This document shows positions 25,349 to 35,676 of a stretch of DNA of 64,000 nucleotides, piece by piece. The translations under genes and the position numbers were made by a program. The stretch is from the NCBI RefSeq assembly GCF_030317115.1, contig NZ_JASZYF010000007.1, positions 1 through 64,000 of the forward strand, written 5' to 3'. The DNA comes from Variovorax gracilis (GTDB lineage: Bacteria > Pseudomonadota > Gammaproteobacteria > Burkholderiales > Burkholderiaceae_C). Under the pieces are notes generated by a model that saw only the letters and a list, made by a program, of their open reading frames with translations, ran no database searches and was not told where the DNA came from. Position 1 is the first letter of the stretch. Each line of letters begins with the position of its first letter.

Positions 25349-26806
25349 CTATTGCCCTCCAAGGCGTCCGATCCACCGTAGCGCGCTGATGCTCGGCAAG
25401 AAGGTGTAGGCACCGCCGCGAGTGCGGATGAAGCGCGGCAGCCCACGCAACCGGATGGTGCCCTTGCTGGTTGCGACATCGAACCAGCTGGCATCCTGTT
25501 CGTTCGCACCCATCAGCGGGTCGTTGGAGCCCGTGATGCGCGGGTCCTGCAGTCCGAGATTGATCCAGTCGTACTGCACGGCCTCGAACTGAGCCGACAG
25601 ATCGGCGCAAATGAAGTTGCCCAGGAGGCCCCGCTCGACGCCGGCGTCGCTCAGGGGAGCGGTCGGGTCGAATCGCGGGCCATAGGGCATGCCCCGGCGC
25701 ACCAGCCGGCGTGTGTGATTGGCCATGCGTTGCACGATCCTGGCGCCTCGCGGGTTCACGCGTCGCGTGTGCGCGCCGAGCGGACATTTCAATCCCCCGG
25801 CATCGTCGACAAAGTCGTAGTTGGTATCGGAAACGGTCTCGCCAGGCAGGGGGTCGCGTGGCGATAGCGCCAGTGGCGTCCCGGTCCTCCACCGTCCCAC
25901 GAGCTTGGCCGCGACGACTTCGCGCATGGCGGCCAGTCGTTGCGGCCGGGAAGCACGGTCTTGCTCGCTTCCGACCGGCAGCAGTTCGTCAGCCAGATGG
26001 CTGTCAAGCAAGCGTTCAGCGGCACGACTCAGAAATTCCTCGAACGCGGCCACGTTCTGCTCGAGGACACGAAAGGCATTGAATGCGCCGTTGAAGCCCA
26101 GCACAGTTGGCTCCGGCAGGCTCCACGTCAACTGCTCCAGCGCCGTGGGATAGCCCAGCAGCACAGTGCCCAGGGGCGCGCTCGGTTGATGGTCCACCTT
26201 CCCGGGCGGGCTGATACCTGCGAATCTCGGCTGCGATATGTTGTCTCGGTATCCAAAGTGCACCTCATCGCCGTTGAACTTGGCGCCCTCGTTGCGGCCA
26301 CGGATGCTGAGCGACTTTCCTGCCATGCCCGACATCAAGGCCTGCTCGTGCCGGTCGAGCAGCGATGCGGTGTTCGCATGCAACGTCAGGACGAGATGAA
26401 CCGCATCGCCGTCTTGAAACCACGGCTTCCAATGCGCGGGTGCGGAGTCCCCCCAGTCGCCGATCTTCGACGCGCGCGCGGCCATGCCTTCACGGAATGC
26501 CTCGGGAAACGAACGCGTGGCGGAGTCCGGAAGCCCCAGCGCTTGCAGTCCCGCGAAAGTGAGCCCGACGTTGAAGCACACGTCTGGCGGGTTCTCTCCC
26601 CAGTGCGCCGCGTCCGTGATCGCAGGGGCAAGCGAGCGATCCGGCCCTGCAGTCGCCCCGATCCACGCTCTTGCAGCGGACGCATCGGTCACCTGGGCGA
26701 TGAGATGTCGCACCATCGACTTCGTGTAGCCGCGCAAGATGTTGCCCTGGACATCTGCCAGGTCGATGGGAGGCACTGCCGCCGCCGAAAGGTCCGGTTC
26801 GGCCAT
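25349..26806 (-). CDS. DyP-type (dye-decolorizing) haem peroxidase
   Basis: 485 residues from ATG 26806, which overlaps the upstream stop by one base (TGATG). The DyP hallmarks are present: the distal-side Asp188 in FGYRDNISQP, the proximal haem His346 in CPLGAHTRRVNPRG, and a downstream Arg cluster. The family motif is normally G-x-x-D-G; the second Gly is Asn189 here. There is no twin-arginine or Sec signal, so the enzyme is probably cytoplasmic or rides with a partner. It is the third gene of an operon with a catalase-like peroxidase and an unknown protein, implying a joint role in peroxide-driven oxidation (inference). Confidence 0.87.
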   Translation of the reverse strand: MAEPDLSAAAVPPIDLADVQGNILRGYTKSMVRHLIAQVTDASAARAWIGATAGPDRSLAPAITDAAHWGENPPDVCFNVGLTFAGLQALGLPDSATRSFPEAFREGMAARASKIGDWGDSAPAHWKPWFQDGDAVHLVLTLHANTASLLDRHEQALMSGMAGKSLSIRGRNEGAKFNGDEVHFGYRDNISQPRFAGISPPGKVDHQPSAPLGTVLLGYPTALEQLTWSLPEPTVLGFNGAFNAFRVLEQNVAAFEEFLSRAAERLLDSHLADELLPVGSEQDRASRPQRLAAMREVVAAKLVGRWRTGTPLALSPRDPLPGETVSDTNYDFVDDAGGLKCPLGAHTRRVNPRGARIVQRMANHTRRLVRRGMPYGPRFDPTAPLSDAGVERGLLGNFICADLSAQFEAVQYDWINLGLQDPRITGSNDPLMGANEQDASWFDVATSKGTIRLRGLPRFIRTRGGAYTFLPSISALRWIGRLGGQ

Positions 26807-27453
26807 CACCACCCCATCCCGAGTTTTTGCCGAACTTGCGCGGCCGAATAGCCCGGGTATGCGCGATAGGCTCCGAGTTGAACATTCGGGTTCTTGTCCA
26901 ACTGAAGCACCAGGTAGCGCGAAAGATCCTGCAGGTTGTCAAGACCCGGTGCGACAACCTCGATCAGCCTCGTCGGGTCATCGGGTAGCTGGAACGCGTC
27001 GCGCCGATGAACCCACTCGATGAACGCATCCACGTTCTGCCAACACGGCAAGGGCGGCGGGTCTTCAATCAAGCCTACGACGCCGTCGAAGGCGTTCCCC
27101 AGCGTCATGATGAAGTCGCGTATGTATGCGTGGAAATCGCCATCGTAGAAAGAAAACATGAGCAGGTTGTTGTCGACGATCGCGAACCGGGCGACATGCA
27201 CCGTGCCTACGTTGTCCAGCGCGCTGTAGATTTCGTCGAGAGCCGACCCGACGACCATTGCGGCCTGGGCGCGGCCGATGGCCGTCTTGTTCTTCAATGG
27301 CATCACGAGGTTCATCGTCCGCATGATGTTGTCGCTCGGCTGCGGGCTGTCCCGGGGGCCACCGGGTGCGACCGGAGTCTTCTGGAGCCACGACCAGATG
27401 CGAATCAGGATTCGCTCGAGCAACTGCTTTGCCCAATCGATGATTCCGCTCAT
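26806..27453 (-). CDS. Unknown protein between two haem peroxidase genes
   Basis: 215 residues from ATG 27453, overlapping the upstream stop by 4 nt (ATGA); AGGGGAG lies about 9 nt upstream. An amphipathic N-terminus (IIDWAKQLLERILIRIWSWL) may bind membrane. The middle (MRTMNLVMPLKNKTAIGRAQ to about residue 130) recalls proteins that appear with DyP peroxidases, with alternating strands and the phrase FSFYDGDFHAYIRDF. No metal or haem ligand motif is obvious. Tight coupling on both sides suggests a stoichiometric partner. I do not recognise the family. Confidence 0.7.
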   Translation of the reverse strand: MSGIIDWAKQLLERILIRIWSWLQKTPVAPGGPRDSPQPSDNIMRTMNLVMPLKNKTAIGRAQAAMVVGSALDEIYSALDNVGTVHVARFAIVDNNLLMFSFYDGDFHAYIRDFIMTLGNAFDGVVGLIEDPPPLPCWQNVDAFIEWVHRRDAFQLPDDPTRLIEVVAPGLDNLQDLSRYLVLQLDKNPNVQLGAYRAYPGYSAAQVRQKLGMGW

Positions 27454-28496
27454 CGGGCGCTCCCCTGTCCCGAGTGCAATGGACACCCGATCGCACCACG
27501 TTCCTCGCTCCCGAGCACATAGATTTCGCCCCGCGCGCGGAGAATCTCGTCGCCAGACGGCTCGATTCCCGGTGGCAGGCGCATGGGATTGAAGCTCAAC
27601 CTCTCCACGTCCACCAACTGCTCCTGGGCGACCTCATCGATGAAGAGCGTTCCCATGTTGACTGTCCGGCGAGTCACGGGCCAGGAAGTGGAAGGATCGT
27701 CCACCTCGTCGCCCGGGTCGCCGATCATCATCTTGAGCGTGAACTGGGTGGCGGACTGCGCCAGGCGGGCGCGCATCTCCTCGGTGAGGAAATCGGTGGC
27801 CTTGGCGGCCAGTTGTTCAGGGGGAACCGGAAAGACGCCGTCGACCGGCTGCCACGTGAAGCGCACAGGTCGGCGCTCGCCGTCGGGGCCGACGGCCACG
27901 AAGGTATGCACCGCATGGTAGGCAGTGCGCGCCCAACTCACCGGCACTTGGGAAAGTCCGGCTTCGATGGTGAAGGCTCGGACAAACGCGTGTGAACCGG
28001 CGTACTGCGCCAGCCCTGGTCCGCCGCTGACCGTCACGCCTGCCGGCAAAGTCGGCAGAGGGCTGCGCAGCATCAACGGATCGAGGATGTGCCGGCGAAA
28101 CCAGGACTCCGGCTGCACGGGTTTTGGAACGAAGGCATTGGCAACGCCGAGAAAATCTTCCCTTGTCCTCGCGCCGAAAACATTCAGCGTCATAGACAGC
28201 AGGTCGTGGGCCGTGCTGTCGGCGTAGTGGAACTTGACCGCAAGCCCCCGGGTATCGGGCCTTTCGTCGTGTCGAACGAAATCGGAGGATCCGTTCGAAA
28301 AGCGGGCGGTGACGGGTACGGAGTGTCCTTGGAAGTGTTCCGCAATGCAGAAGGTCCTGGCCACTTCGGACGCCACGAAATGGCCTGTGACACCCAGACC
28401 ATGGGTGTGTGCCCAGCGACTGTCGGCAGCATGTTCGCCAGGGGCATCCTTCTTGAACGCATCGAACATCTGCGCCGCCGAAACCTCCTGATGCAT
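27450..28496 (-). CDS. Catalase-related haem peroxidase (SrpA-like)
   Basis: 348 residues from ATG 28496 (GAGGGG 6 nt upstream). The small catalase fold is recognisable: WAHTHGLGVTGHF corresponds to the A-H-A-K-G distal histidine region (His30), then RFSNGSSDF and RGLAVKF, and near the C-terminus RLPPGIEPSGDEILRARGEIY, where the last Tyr sits at the proximal haem ligand position. Full catalases are about 480-500 residues; this length fits the catalase-related peroxidases that use peroxide on organic substrates. It is the first gene of a three-gene coupled operon. Confidence 0.85.
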   Translation of the reverse strand: MHQEVSAAQMFDAFKKDAPGEHAADSRWAHTHGLGVTGHFVASEVARTFCIAEHFQGHSVPVTARFSNGSSDFVRHDERPDTRGLAVKFHYADSTAHDLLSMTLNVFGARTREDFLGVANAFVPKPVQPESWFRRHILDPLMLRSPLPTLPAGVTVSGGPGLAQYAGSHAFVRAFTIEAGLSQVPVSWARTAYHAVHTFVAVGPDGERRPVRFTWQPVDGVFPVPPEQLAAKATDFLTEEMRARLAQSATQFTLKMMIGDPGDEVDDPSTSWPVTRRTVNMGTLFIDEVAQEQLVDVERLSFNPMRLPPGIEPSGDEILRARGEIYVLGSEERGAIGCPLHSGQGSAR

Positions 28497-28804
28497 GGAC
28501 AGCCCCTCAACGAAAGAGTCACGAGCGATCAAGCGAAACTCATGTTGTGCGAGCCCGTCGCTCGGAGGGCAAGGTCACCGCCCTGCCCGATCACGCGCAG
28601 CATGAACTTTTTGATTGTGGAGCGACGGGCGCATTTCGCGACCCCTGGACACGCTCAAGCCGAACGACGTCAGGATCCGACTGCGCATCCGCGTGCCGCG
28701 GCCCCTCGGGAATACCCGCACAGAAAATTGCCAAATCTTGCCTACATTGCTTGTATGCAAGAAAGCGAAAGACTTGCATGCAACCTTCCTCACGGAGATC
28801 CCCC
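28497..28804. promoter_or_regulatory. Divergent control region between the peroxidase operon and dctA, with two GntR-like palindromes
   Basis: 308 bp without a gene. Close to dctA are two near-identical palindromes, TTGTATGCAA at 28751-28760 (part of CTTGTATGCAAG) and TTGCATGCAA at 28774-28783, 23 bp apart or about two helical turns. Such T-T-G-Y-A-T-R-C-A-A dyads are typical of FCD-type GntR regulators, and one is encoded directly downstream of dctA. GGAG precedes the dctA start. The other two-thirds of the region shows no clear element. Confidence 0.55.
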
Positions 28805-30130
28805 ATGCCTCGTTTCGCCAAATCGCTCTTCGGTCAGGTGGTCATCGCGCTGGTTCTCGGCGTGGTGGCGGGCCTGTTCTTTCCTGATTTCGCAGTCAAG
28901 CTCAAGCCGTTGGGAGATGGCTTCATCAAGCTGATCAAGATGATCATCCCGGTGCTGGTGTTCTGCGTGGTGGTGCACGGCATCGCCGGCGCGGGGGACC
29001 TGAAGCGCGTCGGGCGCGTCGGCGTCAAGGCGCTGATCTACTTCGAGGTGCTGACAACCATCGCCCTGGCGCTCGGGCTCGTGCTGGCCTTCGTGTTCAA
29101 GCCCGGCGTGGGCATGAACGTCGACCCCACGAAGCTCGACCCCGCAGCCATGAGCGCCTACGCATCGAATGCCGACAAGCTCACCAGCGGCGGCACGGTC
29201 GAGTTCCTCATGAAACTGATTCCGACCACGGTGGTCAACGCCTTCGCCACGGGCGACGTGCTGCAGGTGCTGCTCTTCGCGGTGCTGTTCGGCTGCGCAC
29301 TCGCCCTGCTCGGCGATCGCGGGCGCCCGGTGGGGCTCGTCGTCGACGCGCTCTCGCTGGTGCTGTTCAAGATCATGGGGATCATCATCAAGCTGGCCCC
29401 GCTGGGTGTGCTCGGCGCCATCGCCTTCACGGTGGGGCAGTACGGCGTCGGCTCGCTGAAGCAACTCGGCATGCTGGTGGCGCTGTTCTATGCATCGGTG
29501 CTGCTCTTCGTCTTCGTGATCCTCGGCCTGGTGATGCGGCTCTCGGGCTTCAGCCTCGTCAAGCTGCTGCGCTACCTGCGCGAAGAGCTCACCATCGTCT
29601 TCGCCACCACGTCGTCGGACAGCGTGCTGCCGCAGATCATGGCCAAGCTGCGCTACATGGGCATCCGCGACTCGACCGTGGGCCTCGTGATCCCGACGGG
29701 CTACTCGTTCAACCTGGACGCCTTCTCGATCTACATCACGCTCGCCGCGGTCTTCATCGCCCAGGCGACCAACACGCCGATCTCGATGGCCGACCTGCTG
29801 ACCATCCTGGCGATCGCCCTGGTCACGTCGAAGGGGGCGCACGGCGTGCCGGGCTCGGCGATCGTGGTGCTCGCAGCGACCTTGCACGCCATCCCCGCCA
29901 TCCCGGCGATCGGTCTCGTGCTGGTGCTGTCGGTCGACTGGTTCATGGGGATCGCCCGCGCATTGGGCAACCTCATCGGCAACTGCGTCGCCACCGTCGC
30001 GATCGCCGCCTGGGAAGGCGACATCGACCGCGAGCGCGCCCATGCCGTGCTGAACGGCACGCACTCACCGGAAGACGAGCCGCTGGCCGAAGCGGAGCCG
30101 AGCCCCGTCGCCATCCAGCCTGCACATTGA
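28805..30130 (+). CDS. dctA: C4-dicarboxylate:cation symporter DctA
   Basis: 441 residues from ATG 28805. This is a DAACS-family carrier with eight or more hydrophobic segments and two re-entrant loop motifs. FATTSSDSVLPQIMAKL is the serine-rich HP1 signature, and PTGYSFNLDAFSIYITLAAVFIAQ the TM7 sodium/proton-site motif; TSKGAHGVPGSAIVVLAATL is HP2. It imports succinate, fumarate, malate and related acids across the inner membrane. The GntR-type gene begins 10 bp downstream, so the transporter and its presumed regulator form one transcript. Confidence 0.92.
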   Translation: MPRFAKSLFGQVVIALVLGVVAGLFFPDFAVKLKPLGDGFIKLIKMIIPVLVFCVVVHGIAGAGDLKRVGRVGVKALIYFEVLTTIALALGLVLAFVFKPGVGMNVDPTKLDPAAMSAYASNADKLTSGGTVEFLMKLIPTTVVNAFATGDVLQVLLFAVLFGCALALLGDRGRPVGLVVDALSLVLFKIMGIIIKLAPLGVLGAIAFTVGQYGVGSLKQLGMLVALFYASVLLFVFVILGLVMRLSGFSLVKLLRYLREELTIVFATTSSDSVLPQIMAKLRYMGIRDSTVGLVIPTGYSFNLDAFSIYITLAAVFIAQATNTPISMADLLTILAIALVTSKGAHGVPGSAIVVLAATLHAIPAIPAIGLVLVLSVDWFMGIARALGNLIGNCVATVAIAAWEGDIDRERAHAVLNGTHSPEDEPLAEAEPSPVAIQPAH

Positions 30131-30140
30131 GGTTCCCCGA

Positions 30141-30839
30141 ATGACCGAAGTCTCTCCCACCACCATCGCCGAGCGCGTGGTCGAAGCCATCCTGGCGCAG
30201 AAGCTCGCGCCCGGCGAGCGCCTCGGCGAGCAGGCGCTGGCGGAGAACTTCGGCGTCAGCCGAACCATGGTGCGCGAGGCGCTGATGCAGTTGCAGGCAC
30301 GCGGCTTCGTGGAGGTGCAGTCGCGCCGGGGTTGGTACGTGGTCGAGCCCTCGGCCGAAGAGGCGCGCGATGCTTTCGCGGCGCGCCGCATCGTCGAGTC
30401 CGGCATCCTGGCCGAAGCCGGCCGGCCGCTGTCCAAGGTGATCCGCAAGCTGCGCGAGCACATCGCGGACGAGAAACGCGCCATCGCCGGCGCCGATGCC
30501 GCCACCCGCGCTTTCCTGCTCGCGGATTTCCACGTCTGCCTCGCCGACCAGATGGGCCACCGGCTGCTGTGCGACGTGCTGCGCGACCTCACCGCGCGCA
30601 CGACACTGGCGGCCACCCTCTTCCAGTCCAAGCACGAAGCCTCGCAATCCTGCGCCGAGCACACCGCCATCGTCGCGGCCCTCGAAGCGGGCGACACCGC
30701 GCGCGCCCGGCAACTCATGCTCGACCACATCGGCAATGTCGAACAAGCACTTCAGGTCGACGCCACCGCCGACCCCACGGCCGACGAACGGCTGCGCACG
30801 ACCCTCGCCCCAGTAGCCCTGCCCCGCGCCGCGCGCTGA
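30141..30839 (+). CDS. GntR-family transcriptional regulator (FCD subfamily)
   Basis: 232 residues. The N-terminal winged helix has LGEQALAENFGVSRTMVREALMQLQARGFVEVQSRRGWYV. The FCD effector domain (about 75-215) keeps likely metal ligands Asp/His in LADFHVCLADQM, His in AEHTAIVAALEAGD and His in MLDHIGNVE. FCD regulators usually sense small organic acids. Encoded 10 bp after dctA, it most simply controls that transporter through the paired palindromes at 28751-28783 (inference). Confidence 0.9.
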   Translation: MTEVSPTTIAERVVEAILAQKLAPGERLGEQALAENFGVSRTMVREALMQLQARGFVEVQSRRGWYVVEPSAEEARDAFAARRIVESGILAEAGRPLSKVIRKLREHIADEKRAIAGADAATRAFLLADFHVCLADQMGHRLLCDVLRDLTARTTLAATLFQSKHEASQSCAEHTAIVAALEAGDTARARQLMLDHIGNVEQALQVDATADPTADERLRTTLAPVALPRAAR

Positions 30840-30862
30840 GCGGCCGTCGCGCATCGATCCCG

Positions 30863-30957
30863 GGAAAACCGCGGAACCGGCTTCGCCGGGCGGCTGGTGT
30901 TGCGACGGCCCGGGGTGGGCGGACTACACGAAGTGAGGCAGCCTGGGGGCGAGTTAG
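30863..30957 (+). repeat. Dispersed intergenic repeat, copy A
   Basis: This ~95-bp element lies between the GntR gene and the AI-2E permease. It carries a CCGGCTTCGCCGG mini-hairpin, a G/C-run block, then ACACGAAGTG and GCCTGGGGGCGAGTTAG. It matches elements at 57296-57393, 61781-61877 and near 63251-63464. The C/G-run hairpin is poorer here than in the other copies (cggcccgggg). Confidence 0.75.
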
Positions 30958-30965
30958 GATGGCTC

Positions 30966-32039
30966 ATGAACTCACCGGCCCTACAGCGCGGCACCTTCAT
31001 CTTCCTGCTGGCCGTCGTCACGATCGCGTTCGGCTGGATCCTGCTTCCGTTCTTCGGCGCGGTCATGTGGAGCGTGGCCCTCGCGATCCTCTTCACACCG
31101 GTCTATCGGCGGCTCGTCAAGAAAATGAGCGGGCGGCGCAACCTCGCCGCCTTCACGACGCTGATGCTGGCGACGATCATCGTGGTCATCCCCCTGGTGG
31201 TCATCACCGTGTCCGTGGTCGACGAGGTGTCGGTGGTCCAGCAGATGATCCGCTCCGGCAAGATCAGCTTCACCAGTTACTTCCAGCAAATCGTGAGCGC
31301 CCTTCCCCATTGGGCGCTCGACCTGCTCAACCGCTTCGGGCTCGGAAACGTCGAGGGCTTCATCGGCCGCGTGTCGGAATCCGCGCTGAAGAGCAGCCAG
31401 CTCATCGCGACGCACGCGGTGTCCATCGGGCAGAACACCTTCGAGTTCCTGGTCAGTTTCGGCATCATGCTGTACCTGCTGTTCTTCCTGCTGCGCGACG
31501 GCGGCGACCTGTCGAAGACCATCCGCAACTCGCTCCCCCTCGCGAAGCCGCACACCCACTACCTGCTCAACAAGTTCACGACCGTCATTCGCGCCACCAT
31601 CAAGGGCAACGTCGCGGTCGCGGCGGCGCAGGGCATCATCGGCGGCATCGCCTTCTCCTTCCTCGGCGTGCAGGGCGCGCTGCTGTGGGGGGTGCTGATG
31701 GGCTTCCTGTCGCTGCTGCCCGCCGTCGGCGCGGCGCTGATCTGGGCGCCGGTGGCGATCTACTTCCTGGCCGTCGGCGAGATCGGCAAGGCGCTGACGC
31801 TGATCTTCATCGGCGTGTTCGTGATCGGGCTGGTCGACAACATCCTGCGGCCGCTGCTGGTGGGCAAGGACACGCAGATGCCGGACTACGTCGTGCTGAT
31901 GTCCACCATCGGCGGCATCGCGCTCTTCGGCATCAATGGCTTCGTGATCGGGCCGGTGATCGCCGCGCTCTTCATGGCGGCGTGGGACCTGTTCGCCTCG
32001 TCGGGCGAAGGCGAGCGCGACGTGCCGCCGCTACCCTGA
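30966..32039 (+). CDS. AI-2E/PerM-family transporter
   Basis: 357 residues from ATG 30966, which lies right after a repeat element; a weak AGGA is 7-10 nt upstream. Seven to eight membrane spans are visible, with the family's characteristic large extramembrane loop (about residues 90-150) and the C-terminal phrase LVDNILRPLLVGKDTQMPDYVVLMSTIGGIALFGINGFVIGPV broken over two helices. The family includes the AI-2 exporter TqsA and antiporter-like members, so the substrate is not fixed. It overlaps the convergent LysR gene by 9 bp. Confidence 0.87.
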   Translation: MNSPALQRGTFIFLLAVVTIAFGWILLPFFGAVMWSVALAILFTPVYRRLVKKMSGRRNLAAFTTLMLATIIVVIPLVVITVSVVDEVSVVQQMIRSGKISFTSYFQQIVSALPHWALDLLNRFGLGNVEGFIGRVSESALKSSQLIATHAVSIGQNTFEFLVSFGIMLYLLFFLLRDGGDLSKTIRNSLPLAKPHTHYLLNKFTTVIRATIKGNVAVAAAQGIIGGIAFSFLGVQGALLWGVLMGFLSLLPAVGAALIWAPVAIYFLAVGEIGKALTLIFIGVFVIGLVDNILRPLLVGKDTQMPDYVVLMSTIGGIALFGINGFVIGPVIAALFMAAWDLFASSGEGERDVPPLP

Positions 32040-32942
32040 GCGGCTGCTCCACCAGTTGTCCCCGAAGCGCCCCTGCAGGAAGGCGACAAAGCTCGACACC
32101 TTGCCCGGCACCAGCTTCGGCGACGGGAACACGGCATGGATTTCCTGCGCGGCGAGCGCATGGTCGGCCAGCACCTCGACCACCTGCCCGGAGGCCAGCG
32201 AGTCGCTCGCCACGTAGCGCGGCATGAGTGCGATGCCCAGGCCCGCCCGCGCGGCGGCCAGCACGGCCGACACGTTGTTCGACCGCAGCCGGCCCGACAC
32301 CGGCACGGTAATGGCCTCACCCTTGGGCGTCTGCAGTTGCCAGACGTCATCGCCGACCACGCTGCTGTAGATCAGCGCCACGTGCGCGCTCAGGTCCTGC
32401 GCCTTCTTCGGCGTGCCGTGTTTCTTGAGATAGGACGGCGCAGCCACCATCATCCAAGGGTTCATCCCGAGGAAGCGCGCCCCCAGCGACGAGTCGGCGA
32501 GCTTGCCCATGCGGATCGCGACGTCGATGCCCTGGGCCACGAGATCGACGTAGCGGTCCTCGAAGCTCAGGTCGACCTGCACCTGCGGATTCCGCGCCAT
32601 GAATTCGAGCGCCAGCGGCACCACGACGCGGCGGCCAAACGCCGTCGAGGTGCCGATGCGCAACAGCCCCTGCGCCTGCGACTGCCGCAGCTTCACGATG
32701 CTCTCGGCCTCCTCCGCATCGCGGACGATCGCCTTGCACTTCTCATAGTAGAGCGCGCCCGATTCGGTCAGGCTCACGCCGCGCGTGTTGCGGTTGAGCA
32801 GCCGCACCTTCAGGCGCGCCTCGGTCGCCGCGACCTGCTTGGTCACGGTGGGCTGGGTGGTGTTGAACTCGCGCGCCGCCTTGGAAAAGCTGCCGGTCTC
32901 CACCACGCGCACGAACATCTCCATCGCTTGCAGTCGGTCCAT
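32031..32942 (-). CDS. LysR-family regulator, probably of the glyoxylate carboligase operon
   Basis: 303 residues. The N-terminal HTH ([20 protein letters not shown], then [30 protein letters not shown]) and a substrate-binding C-domain are complete. It is divergent from gcl with a 110-bp shared gap holding a LysR-type dyad. LysR genes are often found beside gcl-hyi-glxR in Burkholderiales, with the pathway as target; here that is inferred from position. Confidence 0.87.
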   Translation of the reverse strand: MDRLQAMEMFVRVVETGSFSKAAREFNTTQPTVTKQVAATEARLKVRLLNRNTRGVSLTESGALYYEKCKAIVRDAEEAESIVKLRQSQAQGLLRIGTSTAFGRRVVVPLALEFMARNPQVQVDLSFEDRYVDLVAQGIDVAIRMGKLADSSLGARFLGMNPWMMVAAPSYLKKHGTPKKAQDLSAHVALIYSSVVGDDVWQLQTPKGEAITVPVSGRLRSNNVSAVLAAARAGLGIALMPRYVASDSLASGQVVEVLADHALAAQEIHAVFPSPKLVPGKVSSFVAFLQGRFGDNWWSSRSG

Positions 32943-32960
32943 GGCCTCATCCTAGCCACT

Positions 32961-32977
32961 TATTCCTCCATGGAATA
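32961..32977. promoter_or_regulatory. LysR-type operator candidate between the regulator and gcl
   Basis: Perfect dyad TATTCC (32961-32966) / GGAATA (32972-32977) with a 5-nt spacer, containing the T-N11-A pattern of LysR sites. It lies 18 bp upstream of the LysR start and 75 bp upstream of gcl. Confidence 0.55.
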
Positions 32978-33052
32978 GGCTTTATGGCACTGCGCCATCT
33001 TCTGCCGGATGCCTCGAATTCCTACAGTCGAGCCATCCCAAGGAGAATCAAC

Positions 33053-34846
<1,794 letters not shown>

Positions 34847-34865
34847 ACCCGAGGAGACAAGACAC

Positions 34866-35645
34866 ATGCCCAAGTTCGCAGCCAATCTCACGATGCTGTT
34901 CAACGAGCTGCCGTTCATGCAGCGATTCGAGGCCGCCGCCAAGGCAGGCTTCAAGGCTGTCGAGTACCTGTTCCCCTACGCGTACGACAAGAAGGAACTG
35001 GCCGCCGCGTTGCGCGCCAACGGCCTGGAGCAGGTCCTGCACAACCTGCCTGCGGGCAACTGGGACGCCGGCGAGCGTGGCATCGCCTGCCACCCGGACC
35101 GCGTGGGTGAGTTCCGCGAAGGCGTGGCCCGCGCGATCGACTACGCGACCGCGCTCGGCTGTCCCCAGGTCAACTGCCTGCTCGGCAAGCTGCCGGAAGG
35201 ACTGACGAACGGCGATGCGCGCAAGGTGGTCGTCGACAACCTGCGCTTCGCGGCGAACGAACTTCAGGGTGCGGGCATCCGCTTGTTGATCGAGCCGATC
35301 AACAGTTTCGACATCCCTGGCTTCTATCTCACGCGCACCGACCAGGCGCTGTCGCTGATCGACGAAGTCGGCTCGCCCAACCTGCTGCTGCAGTACGACA
35401 TTTACCACGCGCAGCGCATGGAAGGCGAACTCGGCGCGACGCTGACGAAGAACATCACGCGCATCGGCCACATCCAGCTCGCGGACAACCCCGGCCGTGG
35501 TGAGCCGGGTACGGGCGAGATCAACTATCCGTGGATCTTCCGGCACATCGACTCGCTGGGCTATGCCGGCTGGATCGGCTGCGAGTACAAGCCACGCGGC
35601 AGCACCCTCGACGGCCTGCAATGGCGCATCACCCTCACCCAATAA
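34866..35645 (+). CDS. hyi: Hydroxypyruvate isomerase
   Basis: 259-residue TIM-barrel enzyme of the xylose-isomerase-like family, interconverting hydroxypyruvate and tartronate semialdehyde. Recognisable phrases: FAANLTMLFNELPFMQRFEAA, LHNLPAGNWDAGERGIACHP, the Glu in LIEPIN (metal ligand), LLQYDIYHAQ and IGHIQLADNPGRGEPGTGEI. The length matches E. coli Hyi (258). It starts 19 bp after gcl. Confidence 0.93.
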   Translation: MPKFAANLTMLFNELPFMQRFEAAAKAGFKAVEYLFPYAYDKKELAAALRANGLEQVLHNLPAGNWDAGERGIACHPDRVGEFREGVARAIDYATALGCPQVNCLLGKLPEGLTNGDARKVVVDNLRFAANELQGAGIRLLIEPINSFDIPGFYLTRTDQALSLIDEVGSPNLLLQYDIYHAQRMEGELGATLTKNITRIGHIQLADNPGRGEPGTGEINYPWIFRHIDSLGYAGWIGCEYKPRGSTLDGLQWRITLTQ

Positions 35646-35676
35646 GAGAACGCTCAAGCAAGGAACGCAAAGCGAC

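Noticed and set aside
30332..32227. Plus-strand frame of about 631 codons covering the GntR and AI-2E genes
   Set aside because: Out of frame with both genuine genes; composition is Arg/His-rich shadow sequence.
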